Of a stretch of 51,636 nt of DNA, positions 1 through 8,392 are shown in pieces (positions within the stretch are counted from its first letter, which is position 1; each line of letters starts with the position of its first letter). A model generated the notes under the pieces. The model saw only the letters and a program-made list of their open reading frames with translations, was not told the DNA's origin and ran no database searches. The translations under genes and the position numbers were made by a program. The DNA is taken from positions 1 to 51,636 of the forward strand of contig NZ_BAFQ01000044.1 of NCBI RefSeq assembly GCF_000308375.1, written 5' to 3'. The stretch comes from Nocardia aobensis NBRC 100429. Lineage in GTDB: Bacteria > Actinomycetota > Actinomycetes > Mycobacteriales > Mycobacteriaceae.

Positions 1-596
1 GGCGTCGGATCGAATCCGTTGCAGGGGTTGTTGATCTGCGGGCAGTTGGAGATCAGGACGAGTGTGTCGATCTCGGCACGCAACGTCACCGACTTACCCG
101 GTGCGGAGAGCCCGTCGACGATGCCGAGGGTCCCGTCGGCCTCGACCGGAACGTTCATGAACCAGTTGATGTTCGAGACCAGATCGCGTTTGCCCAGGCC
201 CCAGCGCAACGCCTCGGTGAGGAAGTTCTCCACGCAGGCGTGCTGATGGCGGGTGTGGTGACCGTAGCGCAGGGTGTTGGATTCCTGCGAGCACGCGCCG
301 GCGATGGTGTCGTGATTGCCGACCTCGTCGGCGACCACGGTCATCAGTGCCGTCCCCGATTCGGCACGGAGCACGCTGCCGGTGGTCAGGAAGATGTTGC
401 GCTGGGCGGCGACGGTCGCCTGGGCACTGTAGCGGTCGGTGTGATCGGCGGCCGAATAGAGCAGGCAGTCCACCGCCTGGTTGCCGTACAGGTCGACGAT
501 CTGCCACTGCTGACCCGCCCGGACCACGGTCGACCACGGTGCGCAGGCGGCCACGGTCTCGTCCAGGACGACAGTGCGTTCGGTAACGGTGGTCAT
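1..596 (-). CDS. Urea carboxylase-associated protein 2 (DUF1989), 3' end outside window
   Basis: The frame is open from the ATG at 596 to the window edge with no stop, giving 198 codons of a family that is usually about 210-230 residues, so only a short C-terminus is missing. The peptide has typical DUF1989 marks: NQAVD, ERYSAQ-like RYSAQAT, a metal-site-like NHDT, LRYGHHTRHQHAC, NINWFMNVP, SAPGKSV and the tail SNCPQINNPCNGFDPTP. In other bacteria the paired DUF1989 proteins are encoded with urea carboxylase and have been shown to be the two subunits of carboxyguanidine deiminase (CgdAB), which feeds guanidine nitrogen to allophanate hydrolase. That role is inferred here. The start overlaps the stop of the upstream partner (ATGA at 593-596), implying translational coupling. 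Urea carboxylase and allophanate hydrolase would be expected just left of the window. Confidence 0.9.
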   Translation of the reverse strand, partial: MTTVTERTVVLDETVAACAPWSTVVRAGQQWQIVDLYGNQAVDCLLYSAADHTDRYSAQATVAAQRNIFLTTGSVLRAESGTALMTVVADEVGNHDTIAGACSQESNTLRYGHHTRHQHACVENFLTEALRWGLGKRDLVSNINWFMNVPVEADGTLGIVDGLSAPGKSVTLRAEIDTLVLISNCPQINNPCNGFDPT

Positions 597-1342
597 GCGA
601 TCGCCTCCGGATCGTGTGCGGCCAGCCAGGCCTGTTCGGTGTTCTCCACGGCCCGGCGATATTCCGGCTCGGTGCCGGCGTCGTGGGGCTCCGCGGCGCC
701 CCGCCAGGCGACGACGTCCAGCGCCGTGGCGGGCCGGTCGTCGAGTGGATGGGTGCCGTTGGCGATGAGGACGGTCAGCGGCAGGTGGATCAGCAGTTCG
801 ACCGAGCGGCCCGGACCGGCGCTGCCGGTGGCGGTGAGGGCGCCGTCCGCGCCGACGCGCACTCCGCGGAACAGCGCGATCGACGGACCGATATCGCGCG
901 GTGTGAGACCGTGTTTCGCGCCCGCGACCCGCAGTGCCTGTCGTACCCGCGGTGTCGGTCCGCACAACGTGTCGTGGTGGCCGGACGTGTCGGCGACGAT
1001 CGTGGCGAGCACGCGCCCCTGATCCGACAGCAGCGGATGGCCCGGGCCCGGATAGGCCTGCCACGGCACCTTGACGGTGTCCGCGACGTTCAACCGTTCC
1101 CACGGCGCCTCGGCCCGCAGGAGCAGCAGGTGGGCGCCGGCCGCGCCGTCCGGATCGGCCAGCCGGAGCCGGGTACCGCGGGCGAGTACCGCGGTGGTGT
1201 AGCCGTTGCCCGGAACACGTTGGGCGAAGGTGACTTTCGCCGGATCGAGGCTTTCGGGCAGATCGGGACCGGCGACGGTCGCGGCCGCGGCTTGCGCTCG
1301 CGCGTGGTCGCGGGCGCCGACGGTGGAGGCGGTTGCGGACAT
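593..1342 (-). CDS. Urea carboxylase-associated protein 1 (DUF1989)
   Basis: A 249-residue protein of the DUF1989 family, partner of the next gene. Visible marks are the N-terminal barrel segment with LARGTRLRLADPDG, the motif WERLNVADTVKVPWQAY, ATIVADTSGHHDTLCG (the conserved His/Asp metal-site region) and a C-terminal VELLIHLPLTVLIANGTHPLD segment. Paired DUF1989 proteins form the carboxyguanidine deiminase in guanidine-degrading urea carboxylase operons; whether this pair acts on carboxyguanidine or only accompanies a urea carboxylase cannot be told from the sequence. The ATG at 1342 has GAGGAG upstream at good spacing. It lies 34 nt after the permease gene and overlaps the next gene by four bases, so the three genes form one transcription unit. 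Confidence 0.88.
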   Translation of the reverse strand: MSATASTVGARDHARAQAAAATVAGPDLPESLDPAKVTFAQRVPGNGYTTAVLARGTRLRLADPDGAAGAHLLLLRAEAPWERLNVADTVKVPWQAYPGPGHPLLSDQGRVLATIVADTSGHHDTLCGPTPRVRQALRVAGAKHGLTPRDIGPSIALFRGVRVGADGALTATGSAGPGRSVELLIHLPLTVLIANGTHPLDDRPATALDVVAWRGAAEPHDAGTEPEYRRAVENTEQAWLAAHDPEAIA

Positions 1343-1376
1343 GATGTCTCCTCGCAGAGTCGGATGGGAATGTCGC

Positions 1377-2900
1377 TCAGGCGGGTTGCGGTGCGGGCCG
1401 GGCTTCGGCGGCCGCGGCGCGCGGGGTGACGATGCGGTGCACCACCGCGCCCACCGCGACGGTCAGGAGCAGGAACAGCGGTGCGGCCCAGAGCATCCAC
1501 CAGCCGCCGCCGGCCGGCGTGTACACCTCCGCGCGCGGCCAGGCCAGATTCACCGCCATCGCGATGCCCCACACCACCGCCGCGACGTTCACCGCGATCC
1601 CGTAGCGGCCCAGCGAGAACAGGCCGGGTTCGGCGGCGGGCAGCCCGCGCAGCCGCCGGATCAGCAGCGGGACGGTGACCAGCAGATATGCCACGTACAG
1701 CGTCACGATGCACACGCTGGCCAGCGTCGCGAACAGCGCGGCGTTGCCGAGGTTCACCACCAGCAGCGCCACGGCGAGCACGCCGATGATCACCGCGGGC
1801 AGGACCGGGGTGCCGAAGCGCGGATGCACGGCGGCCAGTCGCGACGCGAACGGCAGACGGCCGTCGCGGGCCATCGAGAAGATCAGTCGCGAACCCGCGG
1901 TCTGAATGGCCAAGGTGCACACCGTGATCGCCACCGCGACACAGCACAGCAGCACGGTGCCGGCCGGACTGTCGAGTTTGGCGGTGATCACGTAGGCCAG
2001 TCCGTCCGTGGCCAGGTGGCCGTCGCTGATGCTGGGTGCGGCCATCAAGGCCCCCAGCAGGAGCAGGCCGCCGCCGAGGGCGGAGGCGGCGAGCGCCAGC
2101 AGGATGGTGCGCGGCGCGACCCGGCGCGGATTCTTCGTCTCCTCGGAAAGCTCTCCGGCGGAATCGAATCCGACCATCACATAGGCGGCCATCAAACCGG
2201 AGACCAGGAACGCCGCCCAGTACGGGCCGGGCGCCGCCTGGTCGGTCTGCAGCACCACATCGGCGCCGCGTTCGGTATGGGTGAAGAACAGGGCGATGAC
2301 GGCGAGCACGCCCACGATCTCGACGGTGACGCCGATCGAATTGATCCGAGCCATCAGATCGATGCCGATCACATTGATCACCGTGGTGATCACCAGCAGC
2401 ACGCTGCCCAGCAGGACCGCGTTCGCCGCGCCGTCGGTGGAGGTGAGCGCGGTATCGGTGCCGACCAGTTGGAAACCGCTCCAGATCGAGGGCAGCACGA
2501 CCTGCAGCGCGATGGCGGCCGCGGCGGCGGTGACGATCTGCGCGATGATCATCATCCAGCCCGCGAACCAGCCCACCACCTCACCCGCGAGCCGGCGCGA
2601 CCACTGGTAGATGCAGCCCGAAATGGGATAGCGCGCGGCGAGTTCCGCGAAATTCAGCGCGACGAGGAACTGGCCGGCGAACACGATCGGCCAGGTCCAG
2701 AAGAACGCGCCGCCGCCGAATCCGTAACCGAATCCGAAGAATTGGAAGATGGTGGTGAGGATCGAGACGAAGGAGAATCCCGCGGCGAACGAGGCGTAGC
2801 GGCCGAGTTTGCGATGCAGTACCGGCTGATATCCGAAGCGTTCGAGATCGGCGCTGTCACCGGTCGGGGATTGGGAGGGTGGATCGAGTGCAATGGCCAT
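1377..2900 (-). CDS. APC-family permease of the urea carboxylase cluster
   Basis: A 507-residue integral membrane protein of the amino acid-polyamine-organocation superfamily with about twelve hydrophobic segments. The start of TM1 (residues about 32-50) and the region YQWSRRLAGEVVGWFAGWMMI are typical of the bacterial amino acid/GABA permease branch. As the first gene of a urea carboxylase operon it probably imports urea, guanidine or a related nitrogen compound; the substrate is inferred from context only. I chose the ATG at 2900 because AAGGA sits 8 nt upstream; a TTG at 2927 in frame would place that ribosome site inside the gene. The promoter region carries a dyad (2931-2944) matching one in front of the divergent TetR gene. 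Confidence 0.88.
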   Translation of the reverse strand: MAIALDPPSQSPTGDSADLERFGYQPVLHRKLGRYASFAAGFSFVSILTTIFQFFGFGYGFGGGAFFWTWPIVFAGQFLVALNFAELAARYPISGCIYQWSRRLAGEVVGWFAGWMMIIAQIVTAAAAAIALQVVLPSIWSGFQLVGTDTALTSTDGAANAVLLGSVLLVITTVINVIGIDLMARINSIGVTVEIVGVLAVIALFFTHTERGADVVLQTDQAAPGPYWAAFLVSGLMAAYVMVGFDSAGELSEETKNPRRVAPRTILLALAASALGGGLLLLGALMAAPSISDGHLATDGLAYVITAKLDSPAGTVLLCCVAVAITVCTLAIQTAGSRLIFSMARDGRLPFASRLAAVHPRFGTPVLPAVIIGVLAVALLVVNLGNAALFATLASVCIVTLYVAYLLVTVPLLIRRLRGLPAAEPGLFSLGRYGIAVNVAAVVWGIAMAVNLAWPRAEVYTPAGGGWWMLWAAPLFLLLTVAVGAVVHRIVTPRAAAAEARPAPQPA

Positions 2901-2930
2901 GGGGCGGTCCTTCGGCGTGGCGGCCAATAT

Positions 2931-2944
2931 CTATCAGGTGACAG
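2931..2944. promoter_or_regulatory. Putative TetR operator O1 (permease side)
   Basis: CTATC-AGGT-GACAG: arms of five bases separated by four, differing by one base from the second copy at 3026-3039. It lies 30 bases before the permease start. Read with O2, this suggests one repressor acting on both divergent promoters. Inference from symmetry and repetition. Confidence 0.55.
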
Positions 2945-3025
2945 TTTTGCGGGCCGGATCGCGCTTTCGGTGACGGCTGTGTATCGCTTGCGGTAACCCG
3001 CGTAACGTCTGCGTTGCCGGTATTT

Positions 3026-3039
3026 CTGTCGAGTGACAG
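3026..3039. promoter_or_regulatory. Putative TetR operator O2 (regulator side)
   Basis: CTGTC-GAGT-GACAG is a perfect 5-4-5 dyad, and several flanking bases (3022-3043) also pair. The GTGACAG half is shared with O1 at 2931-2944, about 95 bases away. It lies upstream of the TetR start at 3120 and is a likely autoregulatory site. Confidence 0.6.
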
Positions 3040-3119
3040 ATATTTCACAACCGCAGGTGGGACGCGGTGCGCGGCCCTGTGCCGGTCCGCAGGTGCGGGG
3101 ACGGTGGCAGGATGAGGCG

Positions 3120-3788
3120 GTGACACACCTGGGGCCGGGCCGTCCTCGCGTCGACCAACGCAGCCGTCGCGGGCGGACGCCGCGCGCCGAGATCCTCGAC
3201 GCCGCAGCGGAATTGTTCACGGCCAACGGCTACGGCAGCACATCCACCCGCGGTATCGCCGACGCGGTGGGTATCCGGCAGGCCTCGCTCTACCACCACT
3301 TCGCAGCCAAGGACGACATCCTGGACGCGCTGCTCGCCGAAACCATCACCGGCGCATTGGAATTGGCCGAGCGGTTGCGTGCCGAACCCGAGCCGGCGGC
3401 GGTCCGGTTGTACGCCCTGGCCCGCGCCGACGTGCGCCAGCTGTGCGCCGCCAAGTGGAATCTCGGTGCCCTGTATCTGCTGCCCGAACTGCGCAGCGAC
3501 CGATTCGCCGACTTCCGGAGCCGCCGCGCCCGGTTGCGCCGCCACTACGAGGAGCTCGCGGCGGCGGCGATCGAGACCGCACCCACCGGCGTCCCCGGCG
3601 CCCACGTGCTGCCTTTCCGAATGGTGGAGACGGTCATCAACATTCGCTCCGACGAGGGCGGCGCACCCGATTACGCGGAAACCACCATCCCCGACGCCGC
3701 GCTGCGCCTGCTGGGCGTCACCGACGACCCGGCCGTGCTGCGCGCCGCCGCCGAGCAGCTACTGCGGCGACTCGACGCTGGCGCATAG
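3120..3788 (+). CDS. TetR-family regulator of the urea/guanidine operon
   Basis: A 222-residue TetR-type repressor. The N-terminal DNA-binding domain is clear: AEILDAAAELFTANGYGSTS, then the helix-turn-helix TRGIADAVGIRQASLYHHF. The C-terminal part is the usual variable ligand-sensing helical domain. I use the GTG at 3120 because AGGA/GAGG lies just upstream (3109-3116) and the region before it (3022-3043) is better explained as an operator than as coding sequence; the frame remains open further upstream. Divergent orientation to the permease and the twin dyads in between argue that it represses the permease-DUF1989 operon and itself. The effector could be urea, guanidine or a breakdown product such as allophanate. 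Confidence 0.85.
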   Translation: MTHLGPGRPRVDQRSRRGRTPRAEILDAAAELFTANGYGSTSTRGIADAVGIRQASLYHHFAAKDDILDALLAETITGALELAERLRAEPEPAAVRLYALARADVRQLCAAKWNLGALYLLPELRSDRFADFRSRRARLRRHYEELAAAAIETAPTGVPGAHVLPFRMVETVINIRSDEGGAPDYAETTIPDAALRLLGVTDDPAVLRAAAEQLLRRLDAGA

Positions 3789-3793
3789 CCGCC

Positions 3794-4495
3794 TCAGGGA
3801 CATCGCCCGGCGATCCGAGCCAGCGCGGTGTGGTCGGCTGCGGTGATCGGCAGCCGGTACTGCGCCGCCGTGGTGAGGTACTTTCCGGCGTAGAAGCAGT
3901 GATAGGCCCCGGCGGGTGGCAGCCAGTCCGCGGGTGTGCGATCGCCTTTGTCCATATTGGCCGGGCCGTCGACGGCCAGCAGGTTGAATTCGATGTCGTT
4001 GGCGAAGCGCGCCCGCTGTTCGGGCGACCAGGCCGCCGCACCCATATCCCAGGCGGCGGCCAGCGGATAGACGTGGTCGATCTGCACCTCCCGGGCCCGC
4101 GCCTTGTCGAAGGTGATCGAGCGGCCGGTGTACGGATCTCGCAGTGTGCCCGCGAGCACCACGCAGTCGCGGGTACCCGGCCGAAATCTCACCTCGCGCA
4201 ACTGCCGGGCCAGCACGCCGTTGCGCGAATCGCATCCGTCGTGCCCACCCGGCCCGTCCTGATCGTCCGACCACGCCGGCCCGAACACACATCCGTGCCC
4301 TGCCCCGCAGTCCCGGTCGTACCCGCCCGGATGCGGCCGCCGCGCCACCACGGCCACCGAGCCCAGCAACTGCTCGATCCGAGCCCGGCTCGGACTCCCC
4401 GGCGCGGGGTCGGGCCCGCCGACGATCCCGCACGCCGTCATAGCCATGACCACGACAACCACCGCTGCCCACCCCGCCCGACGTCCCCACCGCAT
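3794..4495 (-). CDS. Secreted HNH-type (DUF1524/GmrSD C-terminal-like) lipoprotein
   Basis: A 233-residue exported protein. Residues 1-22 are a signal peptide ending in the lipobox MTAC, with Cys22 as the lipidation site. The mature part carries the DUF1524 HNH core: VQIDHVYPLAAAWDMGA with His141, then NDIEFNLLAVDGPANMDKGD and PADWLPPAGAYHCFYA. This is the pattern of extracellular actinobacterial HNH nucleases. Four or more cysteines in the N-terminal half (DCGAGHGCVF, GCDSRNG, RDCVV) probably form disulphides. It is convergent with the TetR gene (5 bp gap) and not obviously linked to either neighbour. Nuclease activity is a family expectation. Confidence 0.82.
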   Translation of the reverse strand: MRWGRRAGWAAVVVVVMAMTACGIVGGPDPAPGSPSRARIEQLLGSVAVVARRPHPGGYDRDCGAGHGCVFGPAWSDDQDGPGGHDGCDSRNGVLARQLREVRFRPGTRDCVVLAGTLRDPYTGRSITFDKARAREVQIDHVYPLAAAWDMGAAAWSPEQRARFANDIEFNLLAVDGPANMDKGDRTPADWLPPAGAYHCFYAGKYLTTAAQYRLPITAADHTALARIAGRCP

Positions 4496-4732
4496 ATCCC
4501 AGATCTACCTGCCGCGCCCGACAACATCGGTGCCGAAGGACCTGCACGGGGTGCGTTCGTGCGATACGCCTGGATCGGATGGCACCGCGGCCGCGTGACC
4601 GCCTCCGTCGCGTCGGCCACGACGACACCGGGGGCACGCGCATCGCCCTGCCGCTGTGTGGACCCGCGCGCGGTCGCACCCCACCACCGGCCACGACCTG
4701 GTGTGTCGGTGGCGGCTGATTGGATGGAGGGC
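4496..4732. other. Intergenic region before the SNF2 gene
   Basis: A 237-base divergent spacer between the HNH lipoprotein and the SNF2 helicase. It stays open in the helicase frame, but codons there give a proline/arginine-rich peptide unlike any helicase N-terminus. I see no convincing operator or RNA structure; promoters for both genes must lie here. Confidence 0.5.
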
Positions 4733-7591
4733 ATGCTGCACGGTTTGTGGTCGCCGGGGTCGGGGTTGGTGCTGTGGCGCCTGCCCGAGTCGGTGGCACG
4801 ACCGGACGGGGAGGCATTCGGCGAGCTGCCCGATCCGCTGGGGGCGATCGCGCGGTCGGCGCGGTTCCGGCATCGGGTGCGGGTGCTGGTGCCCGGGGGG
4901 ACCGGACCGGAAGTGGTCGAGGTGCGCGGGCATGCCTTGGCGCCGGAGGTGGCCGCCCGGGTACTCACCCAGGCCCTGCCGGAGACGGCGGTGGCGGCGG
5001 ATCTGCGTTTTCTCGCCCATGTGGCCCGCGGACTGCGGCGGTGGGTGCGAGCCGGGCGGATCGTGCCCGAACTGCATCGCGCCGACGGCGAGTGGTGGGT
5101 GCGGTGGCGGCTGGTGGGCGGGCAACGGCAGCGGGCCTGGCTGGCCGAACTGGCGGCCGCGATGCCCCCCGCGCTGCGGGTGCCGGATGCCCGGTCCGCG
5201 GCCTCGATCCTCGAGGACTTCGTCACCGAACTCGCCGACCCGCTCGTCCGGCTCGAGCTGAGCGTCCGGGAACCGTCGCATCCGCTGACGGCCGCGCTGG
5301 TCGCGGAGGTCCCGCTGGAATCGGGATCGCATCGGGTGGCCTCGGTGCTCGAGGAGTGGCGCGCGAGTCTCACCGTCGGCGAGCCGGAACTGGTCCTGCG
5401 CCTGCTCGAACCGGACGACGATCCCGACGACGATCCGCAGGCGGTCGACGCCCTGTGGCGGCTGGAAGTCTGCCTCCGGTCGGAAGGCGAAGCGCCGCAA
5501 CCGGTTCCGATCCAGGGCGACCCGGCGCTGATCCGGCTCGCCGGGGAGAAGGTGGCCGCCGCGGTCCAGGCCTACCCGCGGCTGCAGCAGGTCCCGCGCG
5601 ACCCGTACGGGATGGATTTCCTGCTCCCGACGCCGGTCGTGCAGGAGTTGGTCGCCCACGGTGCGCACGAATTGCGTTCGGCGGGTGTGCATCTGATGCT
5701 GCCCCGGGCGTGGCGCATCGTCTCGCCGAGTATGCGGTTGCGGGTACAGTCCCCGGCCGCCACCGACACCGCTGTCGGACTCAGCGGATTGGTCTCCTAT
5801 CGCTGGGAACTGGCCTTGGGGGATACGGTCCTCACACCGGCGGAGATGGGCCGGCTGATCCAGGCCAAATCGGATCTGGTGCGGTTGCGCGGCCACTGGG
5901 TGCAGGCCGATCAGCGCAGCCTGGCCGCGGCCGCCGCCTATCTGGAGGGCAAGGTCGACGAACGTCCGGCGACACTGACGCAGCTGCTCGGCGAGATCGC
6001 GGCCACCCAGGTGCGCCAGGTTCCGATCGAGGAGGTCACCGCGACCGGCTGGGTCCGGGAACTGTTCGACGGTGTCCACTCCGGCGACCCGGTCGATCCG
6101 CCCGCCGGCCTGAAGGCGCAGCTGCGTCCCTACCAGCTGCGCGGCCTGTCGTGGCTCGCGACGATGAACCGTCTCGGCTGCGGCGCCATCCTCGCCGACG
6201 ATATGGGCCTCGGCAAGACGGTGCAGGTGCTCGCGTTGCTGTTGCACGAGAACGAGAGTGCCGCAACGGATTCCGTTCCGGGGCCGACCCTGCTGGTGTG
6301 CCCGATGTCGGTGGTGGGCAACTGGCAGCGCGAAACCGAGCGCTTCGCCCCGGGATTGCGGGTGCTGGTCCACCACGGTTCGTCGCGCCGCTCCGGCGCG
6401 GAATTCGATGCGGCCGTGGCCGATTCCGATCTGGTGCTGACCACCTACGCGCTGCTGGCGCGCGATGTGGAGGAGTTGAAGCGCCAGCCCTGGGAACGCG
6501 TCGTTCTGGACGAGGCGCAGCACATCAAGAACGCCGCCACCCGCCAGGCCCGCGCCGCCCGCGCGATCCCGGCCCGGCATCGGCTGGCGCTGACCGGAAC
6601 TCCGGTGGAGAACAGGCTCGAGGAACTGCGGTCGATCCTCGATTTCGCGGCGCCGAACGTGCTGGGCAAGCCGTCGGAATTTCACGCGCGCTTCGCGGTG
6701 CCGATCGAACGCGAACACGACGAGAACGCGGTCAGCCGCCTGCGCGCCGTCACCGCGCCGTTCGTGCTGCGCCGGGTGAAAACCGATCCCTCGGTCATCT
6801 CGGATCTGCCGGAGAAGTTCGAGATGACGGTGCGCGCCAACCTCACCGTCGAACAGGCCGCGCTGTACCAGGCGGTCGTCGACGACATGCTCGCGCAGCT
6901 GAAGGCCTCGCGCGCCACCGGTTCCGGCGTGGTGAACATGGCTCGCCGGGGTGCGGTCCTGGCCGCGCTCACCCGGCTCAAACAGGTGTGCAACCATCCC
7001 GCGCACTTCCTCGGCGACGGGTCGGCGCTGCTGCGGCGGGGACGCCACCGCTCCGGCAAGCTGGCCCTGGTCGAGGATGTGCTCGAATCGGTACTGGCCG
7101 AAGGGGAGCGGGCACTGCTGTTCACCCAGTTCCGCGAATTCGGTGATCTGATCACCCCGTATCTGAGCGAGCGGTTCGGCACCGCGATCCCGTTCCTGCA
7201 CGGCGGCGTCGCCAAGAAGCGCCGCGACGGGATGGTGGAGCGCTTCGCCCAGGCCGACGGACCGCCGATCATGGTGTTGTCGCTGAAGGCGGGCGGTACG
7301 GGACTCAATCTCACCGCCGCCAATCATGTGGTGCACCTGGATCGCTGGTGGAATCCGGCGGTGGAGAACCAGGCCACCGACCGCGCCTTCCGCATCGGCC
7401 AGCGCCGCGATGTGCAGGTGCGCAAACTGGTCTGTGTCGACACCATCGAGGAGCGCATCGACGATATGCTCACCGGCAAACAGGAATTGGCGAATCTCAC
7501 CGTCGGCACCGGGGAGAACTGGATCACCGAACTGAGTACCGACGAATTGCGCGACCTGTTCATGCTCGGCGCCGAGGCGGTGGGTGAATGA
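4733..7591 (+). CDS. SNF2/SWI2-family DEAD/DEAH-like helicase (HelZ-like)
   Basis: About 952 residues. The first half is the bacterial SNF2 N-terminal domain beginning MLHGLWSPGSGLVLW, seen in mycobacterial HelZ (Rv2101) and relatives. The ATPase core follows: Walker A DDMGLGKT (Lys495), motif Ia LLVCPMSVVGNWQ, Walker B-type DEAQ at 593-596, motif III LTGTPVENR, then the helicase C domain with LFTQFREF, SLKAGGTGLNLTAANHV and the arginine finger region DRAFRIGQ. Such proteins are double-strand translocases that remodel protein-nucleic acid complexes; a RapA-like role on RNA polymerase is one possibility. The start is uncertain: ATG at 4733 (GGAGG only 2 nt away), ATG at 4724 or GTG at 4703 are all in frame. 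It overlaps the SWIM gene by four bases, so the two are translated together. Confidence 0.9.
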   Translation: MLHGLWSPGSGLVLWRLPESVARPDGEAFGELPDPLGAIARSARFRHRVRVLVPGGTGPEVVEVRGHALAPEVAARVLTQALPETAVAADLRFLAHVARGLRRWVRAGRIVPELHRADGEWWVRWRLVGGQRQRAWLAELAAAMPPALRVPDARSAASILEDFVTELADPLVRLELSVREPSHPLTAALVAEVPLESGSHRVASVLEEWRASLTVGEPELVLRLLEPDDDPDDDPQAVDALWRLEVCLRSEGEAPQPVPIQGDPALIRLAGEKVAAAVQAYPRLQQVPRDPYGMDFLLPTPVVQELVAHGAHELRSAGVHLMLPRAWRIVSPSMRLRVQSPAATDTAVGLSGLVSYRWELALGDTVLTPAEMGRLIQAKSDLVRLRGHWVQADQRSLAAAAAYLEGKVDERPATLTQLLGEIAATQVRQVPIEEVTATGWVRELFDGVHSGDPVDPPAGLKAQLRPYQLRGLSWLATMNRLGCGAILADDMGLGKTVQVLALLLHENESAATDSVPGPTLLVCPMSVVGNWQRETERFAPGLRVLVHHGSSRRSGAEFDAAVADSDLVLTTYALLARDVEELKRQPWERVVLDEAQHIKNAATRQARAARAIPARHRLALTGTPVENRLEELRSILDFAAPNVLGKPSEFHARFAVPIEREHDENAVSRLRAVTAPFVLRRVKTDPSVISDLPEKFEMTVRANLTVEQAALYQAVVDDMLAQLKASRATGSGVVNMARRGAVLAALTRLKQVCNHPAHFLGDGSALLRRGRHRSGKLALVEDVLESVLAEGERALLFTQFREFGDLITPYLSERFGTAIPFLHGGVAKKRRDGMVERFAQADGPPIMVLSLKAGGTGLNLTAANHVVHLDRWWNPAVENQATDRAFRIGQRRDVQVRKLVCVDTIEERIDDMLTGKQELANLTVGTGENWITELSTDELRDLFMLGAEAVGE

Positions 7592-8376
7592 GTCCGGCGC
7601 CCGAGTATCCGGTTCCCGATTTCAGCGTCTACGGCAAGCGCCGCCCGGTACGCGGCGGCGTCGAACCTCGCAGCCGCCGTGGGTCTTTCGCGCGATCCTG
7701 GTGGGGCCGGGCCTTCCTCGAAGCCGTGGAGCAGGTCGCCGACGCCGGCCGGCTCTCCCGGGGGCGCACCTACGCCCGCTCCGGACAGGTCGTCAACTAC
7801 CACATAGAGCCCGGCGCGGTGGCCGCCGAGGTGCAGGGCAGTCAACCGCGGCCGTTCACCTCCGTGCTGACACTGCGGGTGTTGCGTGACGACCGGTTGG
7901 CGGAGCTGGTCGGGCAGGTCCGCGGCACACCCGGCATGCTCGCCCAGCTCGCCTCCGGCGCCCTGCCACAGGAGCTGGGCCCGCTGTTGTTGCCCGATAC
8001 CGCCGCCGAACTCGATTTCTCCTGCACCTGCCCGGACGACGGCTGGCCCTGTAAACACGTCGCCGCGCTGTGCTACATCGTGGCCGAACGCCTCGACGAG
8101 TCCCCGGCGATCATGCTGACCCTGCGCGGCCTCGACCTCGACACCCTGATTCGCGGAGTGCAGGAGGACAGCGGCCCGACCGTCTCCGACGACATCTACG
8201 GCGAGAACGTGGTCCTGCCCGACCTGCCGGCGCCGCAGTTCCGCGCGGCGATCGAGGACCTCGATCCGATTCCCCTGCGGCAGGCGTTGCGGATGACCAG
8301 TGAGGACGAATCGGTCGCCGAGGCCGGTATGCGGGAACTACGCGCCCTCTACCGGGCCCTCGAGAGCTCCGGCTAG
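7588..8376 (+). CDS. SWIM zinc-finger protein, partner of the SNF2 helicase
   Basis: A 262-residue soluble protein. A SWIM-type zinc site is visible as Cys146-x-Cys148-x6-Cys155-x-His157 in FSCTCPDDGWPCKHVAALCY. SWIM domains bind DNA or proteins and are known to occur with bacterial SNF2 ATPases, either fused or as neighbours. The N-terminus contains RRGSFARSWWGRAFLEAVEQVADAGRL-like sequence typical of this stand-alone family (short pieces: SWWGRAF, RGRTYARSGQV). ATG at 7588 overlaps the SNF2 stop (ATGA), a strong sign that the two products act together. No enzymatic residues are apparent; it is likely the targeting or regulatory subunit. Confidence 0.88.
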   Translation: MSPAPEYPVPDFSVYGKRRPVRGGVEPRSRRGSFARSWWGRAFLEAVEQVADAGRLSRGRTYARSGQVVNYHIEPGAVAAEVQGSQPRPFTSVLTLRVLRDDRLAELVGQVRGTPGMLAQLASGALPQELGPLLLPDTAAELDFSCTCPDDGWPCKHVAALCYIVAERLDESPAIMLTLRGLDLDTLIRGVQEDSGPTVSDDIYGENVVLPDLPAPQFRAAIEDLDPIPLRQALRMTSEDESVAEAGMRELRALYRALESSG

Positions 8377-8380
8377 CCCA

Positions 8381-8392
8381 TATGCTGGCGTA
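8381..8392 (+). promoter_or_regulatory. Leaderless promoter -10 box
   Basis: TATGCT at 8381-8386 is followed by six bases and then the GTG at 8393. No ribosome-binding site precedes that GTG. Transcription starting at the start codon is the natural reading. Confidence 0.6.

Noticed and set aside
2901..3119. Guanidine-I (ykkC) riboswitch before the permease
   Set aside because: None of the conserved blocks could be found and the leader is short; dyads for a TetR explain the spacer better.
3443..4723. Upstream extension of the SNF2 frame through the TetR and HNH genes
   Set aside because: The extension overlaps two clear genes and yields low-complexity peptide; the helicase family begins at MLHGLW.
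4505..7336. A 943-codon open frame on the minus strand opposite the SNF2 gene
   Set aside because: It is the complementary frame of a GC-rich gene; its peptide is full of Arg, Gln and His with no domain, while the plus strand has all SNF2 motifs.
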